This document shows, piece after piece, positions 25,100-32,793 of a DNA stretch of 64,000 nt (positions within the stretch are counted from its first letter, which is position 1; every line of letters starts with the position of its first letter). The stretch spans positions 1 through 64,000 of the forward strand of contig NZ_SOQX01000004.1 of assembly GCF_004366735.1 (NCBI RefSeq), given 5' to 3'. Both the position numbers and the translations under genes were made by a program. The stretch is from Thiohalophilus thiocyanatoxydans. Lineage in GTDB: Bacteria > Pseudomonadota > Gammaproteobacteria > UBA6429 > Thiohalophilaceae. The notes under the pieces were generated by a model, which had not been told where the DNA came from, ran no database searches, and saw only the letters and a program-made list of their open reading frames with translations.

Positions 25100-26053
25100 A
25101 TGTCCGATAACCTGATTGTCTATACCGGTGAACAACTGGCCCGTTATCATTTCGGCGCCGATCATCCCTTTGGCCCGAAACGTCATGACGCCTTTGTCGA
25201 ACGATTCAAACAGAAACAGCTGGATCGCCGAGTGAGTCATGGCGCGCCGGTCGGCGCCAGCGAAGAAGCGATCGAACGGTTCCATCTTCGTGAATACGTG
25301 GAGGAGGTCAAGGCCGCCTCCGAAAGCGGCGGCGGGATGCTCGACCCGGACACCCCGGCGGTCAAGGGCATTTATGAGGCCGCCGCTACCGTGGTAGGTA
25401 CCGGCCTGGCGGCGCTCGAACAACTGATGCAGGGCCACTACAAACGGGCCTTCATCCCTATCGGCGGATTGCACCATGCGTATCGGGATCGCGCCGCCGG
25501 CTTTTGCGTGTTCAACGACTGCGGTGTGATTATCGAGACCTTGCGCGAGATCTACGGGATAAAACGGATCGCCTACGTGGATATCGATGCTCATCACGGC
25601 GACGGCGTCTTCTACAGCTTTGAATACGATCCGCAACTGTTCATCGTCGATGTGCATGAGGATGGCCGCCATCTTTATCCCGGCAGCGGCGCCTCGGAAG
25701 AGACCGGCAAGGGCGAGGCCGCCGGGACCAAGCTTAACATTCCCATGCCCATGCAGGCCGATGACGAGCAGTTTCTGGACATCTGGCCCGAGGCGGAAAA
25801 CTTCCTGGCGCAGAAAAAGCCCGAGGTGATTCTGCTGCAATGCGGTGCCGACAGCCTCAAGGGCGATCCCATTACTCACCTGCACTACAGCGAGGCCACT
25901 CATGCCCATGTGACCCGGCGCCTGTGTGAACTGGCCGATCAGCACAGCCAGGGTCGCCTGCTGGCCCTGGGCGGGGGCGGGTATAACCTGGATAATCTGG
26001 CCACAGCCTGGACCACGGTAGTGGAGCAGATGATCACGTATCCAGAGGCGTAA
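25100..26053 (+). CDS. Histone deacetylase-family (AcuC/AphA-like) amidohydrolase
   Basis: 317 aa zinc deacetylase fold. GGLHHAYRDRAAGFCVFND holds the paired active-site histidines (H125, H126). YVDIDAHHGDGVFY supplies zinc ligands D163 and H165, and QCGADSLKGD supplies D251. Bacterial members deacetylate acetyl-polyamines or acetyl-lysine (as AcuC does for acetyl-CoA synthetase); which applies here cannot be told. A cupin gene follows after one base, so the two are co-translated. Confidence 0.9.
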   Translation: MSDNLIVYTGEQLARYHFGADHPFGPKRHDAFVERFKQKQLDRRVSHGAPVGASEEAIERFHLREYVEEVKAASESGGGMLDPDTPAVKGIYEAAATVVGTGLAALEQLMQGHYKRAFIPIGGLHHAYRDRAAGFCVFNDCGVIIETLREIYGIKRIAYVDIDAHHGDGVFYSFEYDPQLFIVDVHEDGRHLYPGSGASEETGKGEAAGTKLNIPMPMQADDEQFLDIWPEAENFLAQKKPEVILLQCGADSLKGDPITHLHYSEATHAHVTRRLCELADQHSQGRLLALGGGGYNLDNLATAWTTVVEQMITYPEA

Positions 26054-26054
26054 T

Positions 26055-26366
26055 ATGCCACAGCTGCAACACTGGAACGAAGCCGAAGACGGTCCGCTCA
26101 GCGAAGCGGCCCTGACCGACAAACTCGAACGCCAGGGCTACAGCGTCAATCGTTACGTCTATCCCCCGGGCACCGTCTTCCCGCCCCACACCCACGCGGT
26201 GGACAAGATTGACGCCGTGCTCAGCGGCCGCTTCCAGCTCGAAATGGAAGGCGAACGCGTCATCCTCGAACCCGGCGACAGCCTCGCCGTCCCCCGCGGC
26301 GTCGTGCATAGCGCTGAAGTGGTCGGCGACGAACCGGTCGTCAGCCTCGATGCCGTGCGAGTATAA
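26055..26366 (+). CDS. Cupin-domain protein, 103 aa
   Basis: A single small beta-barrel cupin: PPGTVFPPHTHAVDKIDAVL gives the HxHx(n)E/D-like metal site of motif 1 (H-T-H then D/K), and EPGDSLAVPRGVVHSAEVVG is motif 2 with its histidine. It is coupled to the deacetylase-like gene upstream and may be a sensor or enzyme in the same pathway; nothing more can be said. The stop is followed at once by a CGCAGAGG-type repeat. Confidence 0.85.
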   Translation: MPQLQHWNEAEDGPLSEAALTDKLERQGYSVNRYVYPPGTVFPPHTHAVDKIDAVLSGRFQLEMEGERVILEPGDSLAVPRGVVHSAEVVGDEPVVSLDAVRV

Positions 26367-26371
26367 AACCC

Positions 26372-26580
26372 AACGCAGAGGCGTTTATGCCCGTTGTATG
26401 GGTGCAAAGACGCAAAGAACGCAGAGGAAATTTTTCAAACAGGTTAAATAAAACACTCCAGGGATACCAATATCCAAAGGGTTGCAAAGTTTTCCTCGCC
26501 CCTCGTAACTCGCCCCTCGGCCCTGCGCCTTTCAGGCGCGCATGGTATAATTCACAATCCAACATTCAAAATTCAACATT
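26372..26580. repeat. Repeat-bearing spacer with the 21-nt element
   Basis: CGTTTATGCCC...TTGTATGGG (26382-26402) sits exactly between AACGCAGAGG and TGCAAAGACGCAAAG, as at 49.5 kb, and another AACGCAGAGG follows at 26429. Further right, CCAACATTCAAAATTCAACATT (from about 26561) belongs to the family seen at 54.6 kb, which has TTGAATGTTGAG-type inverted copies. No gene seen. Confidence 0.65.
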
Positions 26581-26592
26581 GCCCTGAGAATT

Positions 26593-26946
26593 ATGGCTGA
26601 TCTGTTCAGTATTACCGCGCCGCTGATGATTCGTACGCCCGATGGCGAGGAGAAGGTTATCGCCCACCATTTCCCGCATCCCAGGGGATTGCTGTATTTT
26701 GACCTCTACTGGCACGAGGGCCAGCCCTGGGAACAGACACACGTCATCGAAGGTGAGATACAAGGTGACGGCCCCTGGAAAATAGGTGACCATGTCATCA
26801 ATCTGGTGGGTTGCCATGGCACCAATCCCGAGCTGGCTATGCAATTTGAACAGTGGCAGACCTATTTGCAGCGCGCCGATGTGGATTATCCCCCCGAACC
26901 CTTAATCACCGCGATAGCCAGAAAAATGGGCGCCAACCTCGAGTAG
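26593..26946 (+). CDS. Hypothetical protein, 117 aa
   Basis: A soluble protein with several histidines and tryptophans (VIAHHFPHPRGLLYFDLYWH, QPWEQTHVIEGEIQGDGPWK). No signal peptide and no known motif. The start is ATG 26593 in AT-rich surroundings. It stands alone between repeat DNA and the next hypothetical gene. I do not recognise the family. Confidence 0.6.
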   Translation: MADLFSITAPLMIRTPDGEEKVIAHHFPHPRGLLYFDLYWHEGQPWEQTHVIEGEIQGDGPWKIGDHVINLVGCHGTNPELAMQFEQWQTYLQRADVDYPPEPLITAIARKMGANLE

Positions 26947-27121
26947 TATTATTCCCTCACCTGCAAGGGGAGGGTAAGGGCGGGGTGATACAAATTAGCC
27001 CCTGCAAACCCACCTCGTCCCTGCCCGAAGGGCCCGGGCAGGGGCCTTGGTCCGGTGACAAACGCGAACCATTTGCATTATCATCAGTCACTGCCTCTTA
27101 TCATTGAGTAATCACACCGCC

Positions 27122-27760
27122 ATGACCACAAAACTTGTACAAAAACACCTTTTTAAAGGCACCCGGGAATTCGAAATAGTCAATGACGTTATTAATGTGC
27201 GCATGAAAACGCCATTTAAAGAGGAGAAAATCACGGTGGGGTTGACAGTCCTGGATCCTGAGCCTGTTATTAATAAACCCTATCTTGAGTTTAATGGTCG
27301 TGCCGAGTCCGAGCCTATGCTGTCCCTGTTTCTGGATAAACCAAACACTGAAGAATTTAACGCTTTTGTTGTGGCGTTGCAGAAACAAATACTGGCCGCA
27401 GGTAATGCTGTTTCCGGGCTTGATGCGGACTCTTACCCTGCAGGGATCGCTGGAAACGTTTATGAGGAGCCGCCGGAATTCGAGGAGTCTGATCAGAAAC
27501 GATTTAAATACAACAATAAATCGATTGATGCGGCGAAACTCGAGAGCGCGATTCAGATGCTGGAGAGGTATGTCGAAGACGAAGAAATCAAGCCGTTGCT
27601 CTTTGCCATGAACGCCCTGAAAGACGATCCGAAAAATGAATCCTGTATGGAGCAGGTGGTGAATGCATTCAATGAGCTGGGAATTGTGCAGGGTGCGGTA
27701 TTAACGTACGCACCCTACATCAGTGTATTGCTTATGGATGATCCCTATGGCGATAATTAA
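27122..27760 (+). CDS. Hypothetical protein, 212 aa
   Basis: An acidic soluble protein, MTTKLVQKHLFKGTREFEIV at the start. The first half is beta-strand-rich and the C-terminal third helical (YVEDEEIKPLLFAMNALKDD, MEQVVNAFNELGIVQGAVL), ending in DDPYGDN. Start at ATG 27122, because the 18-nt upstream extension begins with TTG and has no ribosome site. The gene is AT-richer than its neighbours. No family recognised; convergent with senB. Confidence 0.65.
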   Translation: MTTKLVQKHLFKGTREFEIVNDVINVRMKTPFKEEKITVGLTVLDPEPVINKPYLEFNGRAESEPMLSLFLDKPNTEEFNAFVVALQKQILAAGNAVSGLDADSYPAGIAGNVYEEPPEFEESDQKRFKYNNKSIDAAKLESAIQMLERYVEDEEIKPLLFAMNALKDDPKNESCMEQVVNAFNELGIVQGAVLTYAPYISVLLMDDPYGDN

Positions 27761-27817
27761 CCGTTTTGCGACAGGAAGTTGTGTTAGAAACTGAAAGCAG
27801 TTTCTTTGCCAGGTGGG

Positions 27818-28765
27818 TCAGAGCTGGCTTAGAAGGTTTCTCCACCCCCGGCTCTCGTTTTCAGGTGTGAATAACGGTTGTTTGGCAATACAGGCCTGTT
27901 CGAGTTTTTCGTGGAAGCTGTTGTCGGTTTCCGCCTTCAGCATAAGATCAGCCAGGGCCTGCTCATTTTCCACCGGATAATAGCCAGGGTAGTCTTCGCC
28001 AAGCAGCCCGAGGGATCCTTCAATGTCCGAGGCGATTACCGGGATCCCGGCTACAACGGCTTCGGAAATGACATTGGCTCCGCCCTCCATGCGCGAGGGT
28101 AACACCAGCAGATTGGTCCGCTGGTATATCTGTCTGATTCGGTGATGGGCAATTTCATCATGCCAGGTGTAGCGGGGATTGGCCTCCATCTCCATGCGTG
28201 CCAGCTTTGCCCACTCGTCGCTGTGCGCTTTGCCGTACTGATGTACCTTGATACGGCTGCTGTCTGGCAGGTGGCGGGCAGCGAGTGCCGGCCGCAGGGG
28301 GTCCTTTTCCTCACGCAAATGTCCCATTACCGAGATATGGAAATAACGCTTGTATGGCTGGCGTTTGGCAATGGGCCTGGCCGACTGGTAAATGACGTGC
28401 ATCTTGTGCCGCGCATCCGGCGGCAGTGTATTGCTGATGAGATCGTGCAAACCGACCAGATGACTGGCCAATCGGATCGATTGCAGGGTGATATCGGGAT
28501 GAGTATGTATAAAGCGGTAGGCATCGGTACCTGTGATGGCAACAATAAGGGGGCGCCGGGGAAATGCCTCGGCGAATTGCTGAATGGAGCTGGCGCTGCG
28601 CCAGGCATGTAACGCGATCATAAGATCCGCGTTCTGCCCGCTGAACCCGGTGGTGATCTCCACCCGATGACCGAACGAGGTCAGGATCGCGGCCCAGCGA
28701 GCGGCGGTGGCCCGGTTGCCGGCCCGTGATTTCGGTGGTGCAGGTGTGACCAGAATGATGCGCAT
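27818..28765 (-). CDS. senB: Selenosugar synthase SenB (TIGR04348-type glycosyltransferase)
   Basis: 315 aa GT-B-fold glycosyltransferase. MRIILVTPAPPKSRAGNRAT is a characteristic start for this group. GHLREEKDPLRPALAAR is the donor-domain opening, and LVLPSRMEGGANVISEAVVAGIPVIASD is the GT4-like EGG...E donor-binding motif. In the known pathway SenB makes a selenosugar from selenophosphate and a UDP-sugar. The assignment rests on sequence style plus the divergent senA and adjacent selD fusion; alone it would be an ordinary glycosyltransferase. Confidence 0.87.
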   Translation of the reverse strand: MRIILVTPAPPKSRAGNRATAARWAAILTSFGHRVEITTGFSGQNADLMIALHAWRSASSIQQFAEAFPRRPLIVAITGTDAYRFIHTHPDITLQSIRLASHLVGLHDLISNTLPPDARHKMHVIYQSARPIAKRQPYKRYFHISVMGHLREEKDPLRPALAARHLPDSSRIKVHQYGKAHSDEWAKLARMEMEANPRYTWHDEIAHHRIRQIYQRTNLLVLPSRMEGGANVISEAVVAGIPVIASDIEGSLGLLGEDYPGYYPVENEQALADLMLKAETDNSFHEKLEQACIAKQPLFTPENESRGWRNLLSQL

Positions 28766-28800
28766 AATCGATTAGGTTAATCCGGTAAAAAAATTATTGT

Positions 28801-28827
28801 TTTCAGAATCACATGTTGTTTCTGAAA
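28801..28827. promoter_or_regulatory. Inverted repeat between senB and senA (candidate operator)
   Basis: TTTCAGAA (28801-28808), an 11-nt spacer and TTCTGAAA (28820-28827) form perfect 8-bp arms in the 172-bp divergent spacer. The position, near the senB start and upstream of senA, suits a dimeric regulator controlling both directions. No regulator gene is adjacent, so the binding protein is unknown. Confidence 0.45.
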
Positions 28828-28937
28828 GGGCGTTGCGGGTCCGGCTCCACAACTTTATACTGATTCTATCGCACAAGAATCCTGTCATTCATTGATTTGC
28901 TTGTTGGGCAGAATACAATAATCCGAGTAACTCAGGC

Positions 28938-30236
28938 ATGTATAAACTTAATCCGGATCAAATTGCAAAGCAAATCGAGGATGCGCACCAGCGCAGCATG
29001 GCGCTTGTTGACGGTCTGTCTTCGGAACAATTAATGGGTCCCAGGTTGGCCATCGTCAATCCGTTACGCTGGGAGATCGGCCACGCGGCCTATTTTTACG
29101 AGTACTGGGTGTTGCGCCAGCATCTGCACAGGCCTCCGATCCGTGAGGATGCCGATCAGCTGTACGACTCGATTTCGATCGCCCATGATGAACGCTGGGA
29201 CCTGCCGTTGCCGACGATGCGGCAGACACTGGAATATATCCAGACGGTCAAAGAACGGGTAAAAGCCTGTCTGGCAAACGGCGAGGATGCGCAACGGGAT
29301 TACCTCGCGCAATACGCGGTCTTTCATCACGACATGCACAACGAGGCCTATACCTATACCCGCCAGACACTGGACTATCCCGCCCCCGATATTGGCAAGC
29401 CGGGATACCGTATACTGGATGCCGGCGGACTGGAAGGGGATGTAAAAATACCCGGTGGCGAGTTTATGCTGGGAGCCAGGCCAACAGATGGTTTTGTCTT
29501 CGATAACGAAAAATGGGCACATCCTGTCGAACTCGAATCGTTTGATATTGCTAGAGCGGCGGTGAGTAACGGTGATTATCTGCGTTTCGTCGAAGCCGAT
29601 GGTTATAACAAGCGTGAATACTGGGATGAAGAAGGCTGGGAATGGCGTAACAAGGCCCGGCTCGAACATCCCGTATACTGGCGTCTTGATGCGGATGGCT
29701 GGAAGATAAAGCAGTTCGATCAGTGGCAGCCGATGCCTGTGAATGCGGCGTTGATCCACGTCTGCTGGCATGAAGCCCAGGCCTATTGTCGCTGGGCCGG
29801 CAGACGCCTGCCGACGGAAGCCGAGTGGGAAGCCGCGGCAGCGGCTGAACCCTCGGCAGATGGCCGTACCTTATCACCGGTCAAACGCCGTTTTCCCTGG
29901 GGAGATAATCCGCCACGACCGGATCAGGCCAATCTGGATGGCTACGCGCTGGGCGTAGTGGATGTCGGGGCGCATGCTGCGGGCGACAGTGCTTTTGGTT
30001 GCCGGCAAATGATGGGTAACGTCTGGGAATGGACCCAGGACACGTTTATGCCCTTCCCCGGTTTTGAGCCCGATATGTATCAGGACTATTCGCAGCCATT
30101 GTTCGGGATAACCCGGGTTCTGCGCGGCGGTGCCTGGCCCACCCGCGGGCGGCTGATTCGCAATACCTGGCGGACCTACTATGGTCCTGAGCGAAATGAT
30201 GTTTTCGCCGGATTTCGTACCTGCGCCGAACGTTGA
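28938..30236 (+). CDS. senA: Selenoneine synthase SenA (EgtB-like non-haem iron enzyme)
   Basis: 432 aa with EgtB architecture. The N-terminal DinB-like domain has WEIGHAAYFYEYWVLR (H49) and FHHDMHNEAYTY (H130 and H134), matching the three-histidine iron site. The C-terminal FGE-sulfatase domain holds FMLGA, RRLPTEAEWEAAA, MGNVWEWTQD and RVLRGGAWPTRGRLIRN. SenA couples hercynine to a selenosugar using O2, forming the C-Se bond of selenoneine. The SenA call over EgtB is inference from the divergent senB and downstream selD. Hercynine must come from an EgtD that is not in this window. Confidence 0.87.
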   Translation: MYKLNPDQIAKQIEDAHQRSMALVDGLSSEQLMGPRLAIVNPLRWEIGHAAYFYEYWVLRQHLHRPPIREDADQLYDSISIAHDERWDLPLPTMRQTLEYIQTVKERVKACLANGEDAQRDYLAQYAVFHHDMHNEAYTYTRQTLDYPAPDIGKPGYRILDAGGLEGDVKIPGGEFMLGARPTDGFVFDNEKWAHPVELESFDIARAAVSNGDYLRFVEADGYNKREYWDEEGWEWRNKARLEHPVYWRLDADGWKIKQFDQWQPMPVNAALIHVCWHEAQAYCRWAGRRLPTEAEWEAAAAAEPSADGRTLSPVKRRFPWGDNPPRPDQANLDGYALGVVDVGAHAAGDSAFGCRQMMGNVWEWTQDTFMPFPGFEPDMYQDYSQPLFGITRVLRGGAWPTRGRLIRNTWRTYYGPERNDVFAGFRTCAER

Positions 30237-30259
30237 GTTGACAGACCGGTTGAGTTGTT

Positions 30260-32521
30260 ATGCATAAGATGGACGTCCCTGTTGTCAAAGATCTGGTCCT
30301 CATCGGCGGGGGGCATTCCCACGTTTCGGTTTTAAGGCGACTCGGCATGCGACCGGTCCCGGGGTTGCGGGTTACTGTGGTGACCCGGGATATTCACACG
30401 CCGTATTCCGGTATGCTGCCCGGTTTTATCGCCGGTCATTATGACTATGACGAGTGTCATATCGACCTGGGACCGCTGGCCCGCTTTGCGGGCGCACGTC
30501 TTTATCATGCCGAAGTCGAATCCTTGGATCTGGACAATAAAATCGTGCATGCCGCCGGGCGCCCACCAATCGGGTATGACATTTTGTCTGTCAACACCGG
30601 TTCACGGCCGTCCAGTGTCGATATCCCCGGTGTGGATGACTTCGCATTGTCCGTCAAGCCCATCGACGTTTTCCTGAATAAATGGGATCAACTGATCGAG
30701 CAGGTTCGTGCAGGCAAGAGACCTTTTCGCATTGTCGTCGTTGGCGGTGGAGCCGGTGGCGTGGAGCTGGCGTTAGCGACGCAGCTGCGGTTGCAAACAA
30801 TCCTTAAAGCGGCTGGCAAGGATCCCGAAAACGTGGTTTACACGATTATCAGTGCCAGCGACGACATCATGCACATGCATAACGCCGGAGTGCAGAAACG
30901 TTTCGAGCGAATACTGGCGCAACGTAATATCACGGTCAAAACCGCAACACAAGTCACGCAAGTCAAAGCGGACAAGGTGCTTACCGCCGACGGCAAGGCG
31001 TATGCGGCGGATGCCGTACTCTGGGTTACCACGGCGTCGGCGCCGGAGTGGCCGGCCAAAGCCGGTCTGGCGGTGGATGAAGCGGGTTTTATCCAGGTGG
31101 ATGAACACCTGCAATCCCTGTCACACAAAGATGTATTTGCAGCGGGAGATATCGCCTCCTTGACCGATTCCCGTCCCAAGTCCGGCGTCTTTGCTGTTCG
31201 ACAGGGACCGGTGCTCGCGCACAACCTTCCGGCTGCTGCCACTGGCAGGCGTATGCGTCGCTACCGGCCACAGAAGAACTTCCTGGGGCTGATCAGCACG
31301 GGCGATAAATACGCGGTGGCGTCACGCGGTAACTGGTCTTATGAATCGGCCCGGTTGTGGAGTATCAAGGACTGGATCGATCGTCGCTTCATGCAAAAGT
31401 ATAACGAGCTGCCCGAGATGGATGAGGAAGGCAGTCCCGAGCTGGCTGCCGGGATCGCCGATGCGGCGGCGATAAAGGAACTATCCACCCTGGCGATGCG
31501 TTGTGGTGGTTGCGGTGCGAAGGTTGGCGCCACGGTACTGTCCCGCGTTATGCAACGCCTGCCTAACACACAACGTGACGATGTCTTGATCGGCCGGGAT
31601 TCTCCCGATGACTGCGCCATGTTGACCGTGCCGAAAGACAAGGTCATGGTGCAGAGTGTTGATTATTTTCGTGCTTTCATCGAAGACAGCTATACATTTG
31701 GCGCCATTGCCGCCAACCATGCGCTGGGCGATGTGTTTGCCATGGGGGCCGAGCCGCAATCGGCATTGGCCATTGCCACAGTCCCCTACGGTCGTGAACG
31801 TATTGTGGAAGAAACGCTGTATGACGTGCTGGCCGGTGCCATGCACATTCTCGAACCTTCCGGCGCCGTGCTGGCCGGAGGCCATTCCAGCGAAGGCGCG
31901 GAGCTGGCTTTTGGCCTGACCGTCAACGGCCTGATTGATCCCGATAAAGCCTGGCGCAAGGAGGGTTTGCAGCCGGGCGATGCCCTGGTGCTGACCAAAC
32001 CCATCGGCACGGGAACGCTGTTTGCGGCAGAGATGCGTGGCAAAGCCCGGGGGCGCTGGGTCGACGCGGCCATCCAGTCGATGCTGGTCTCCAGTCAACA
32101 GGCCGCACACTGTTTACAGCGCTACGGGGCTACCTCATGTACCGATCTGACCGGCTTCGGACTGGTGGGTCATTTGATTGAGATGACCCGGGCCTCGGAA
32201 GTTGATGCCACCCTGTATATGGATGCCTTGCCGTTACTGGATGGCGCCCTGCAAACCGTTGAGGCAGGTATTCTGTCTTCCCTGCAGCCGCAAAACCTGC
32301 GGCTGCGGCGTGCCATCGACGATATCGAACGCGTGTCACGTCATCCGGCATATCCTTTGTTATTCGATCCGCAAACCGCCGGCGGCCTGCTCGCCGGCGT
32401 TCCCCGGGATCGGGTGAGTGCCTGTATTGAAGAGCTGCATCAAATGGGCTATCCGGCGGCGGTAACGATCGGCCAGATCGAGCCACGTTCGGACCGGGAA
32501 GCGCCCATTCGCATCCAGTAA
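30260..32521 (+). CDS. selD: FAD/NAD oxidoreductase-SelD fusion (selenophosphate synthetase, SenC-like)
   Basis: 753 aa. Residues 1-385 are an NDH-2-like FAD oxidoreductase (LVLIGGGHSHVSVLRRLGM; VVVGGGAGGVELALA; DVFAAGDIAS). From about 405 comes a full SelD: LAMRCGGCGAKVGATVLSR with the reactive residue as Cys415 (not selenocysteine), then GRDSPDDCAML, DYFRAFIEDSYTFGAIAANH, CTDLTGFGLVGHL and DPQTAGGLLAGV. SelD converts selenide and ATP to selenophosphate; the fused domain may help supply reduced selenium. It sits 23 bp after senA. The product could also serve tRNA selenation or Sec synthesis elsewhere. Confidence 0.92.
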   Translation: MHKMDVPVVKDLVLIGGGHSHVSVLRRLGMRPVPGLRVTVVTRDIHTPYSGMLPGFIAGHYDYDECHIDLGPLARFAGARLYHAEVESLDLDNKIVHAAGRPPIGYDILSVNTGSRPSSVDIPGVDDFALSVKPIDVFLNKWDQLIEQVRAGKRPFRIVVVGGGAGGVELALATQLRLQTILKAAGKDPENVVYTIISASDDIMHMHNAGVQKRFERILAQRNITVKTATQVTQVKADKVLTADGKAYAADAVLWVTTASAPEWPAKAGLAVDEAGFIQVDEHLQSLSHKDVFAAGDIASLTDSRPKSGVFAVRQGPVLAHNLPAAATGRRMRRYRPQKNFLGLISTGDKYAVASRGNWSYESARLWSIKDWIDRRFMQKYNELPEMDEEGSPELAAGIADAAAIKELSTLAMRCGGCGAKVGATVLSRVMQRLPNTQRDDVLIGRDSPDDCAMLTVPKDKVMVQSVDYFRAFIEDSYTFGAIAANHALGDVFAMGAEPQSALAIATVPYGRERIVEETLYDVLAGAMHILEPSGAVLAGGHSSEGAELAFGLTVNGLIDPDKAWRKEGLQPGDALVLTKPIGTGTLFAAEMRGKARGRWVDAAIQSMLVSSQQAAHCLQRYGATSCTDLTGFGLVGHLIEMTRASEVDATLYMDALPLLDGALQTVEAGILSSLQPQNLRLRRAIDDIERVSRHPAYPLLFDPQTAGGLLAGVPRDRVSACIEELHQMGYPAAVTIGQIEPRSDREAPIRIQ

Positions 32522-32608
32522 CGCACGAATTGTACGATCCTTCGTAACAGCGCCATGATCTCGCCACGCGCTTGACTTGCACCAGGGACATATTGCAAGA
32601 CGACCGTT

Positions 32609-32625
32609 CCGTATAGATTATACGG
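32609..32625. promoter_or_regulatory. Perfect inverted repeat upstream of the MBL-rhodanese gene
   Basis: CCGTATA, loop GAT, TATACGG. It lies 168 bp before ATG 32794 in a 272-bp spacer that shows no gene. It may be an operator for a dimeric regulator. A second imperfect TTGA...TCAA dyad is at about 32666-32679. Prediction by eye. Confidence 0.4.
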
Positions 32626-32793
32626 GGTTTTCAAAAGGCAATAGCGCGATGCGCTTCTTTGGCTTCTATTGAGAATGATCAATTTGCTGTTGTCCCGCAT
32701 AGATGACGTGGTCTTTCAGGGTTTAAAGTGCCTGTATCGGGCTCCATGTCCTTTTGCAAGATAGAAACTGCAGACTGTTCTGAAGGAGGGCAT

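Noticed and set aside
28938-30236. Plain ergothioneine enzyme EgtB
   Set aside because: The neighbours are a SenB-type glycosyltransferase and SelD, and no egtD, egtA or egtC is adjacent; SenA fits better, though phylogeny is needed.
31502-31504. Selenocysteine (TGA) at the SelD active site
   Set aside because: The codon is TGT (Cys); no in-frame TGA or SECIS is needed.
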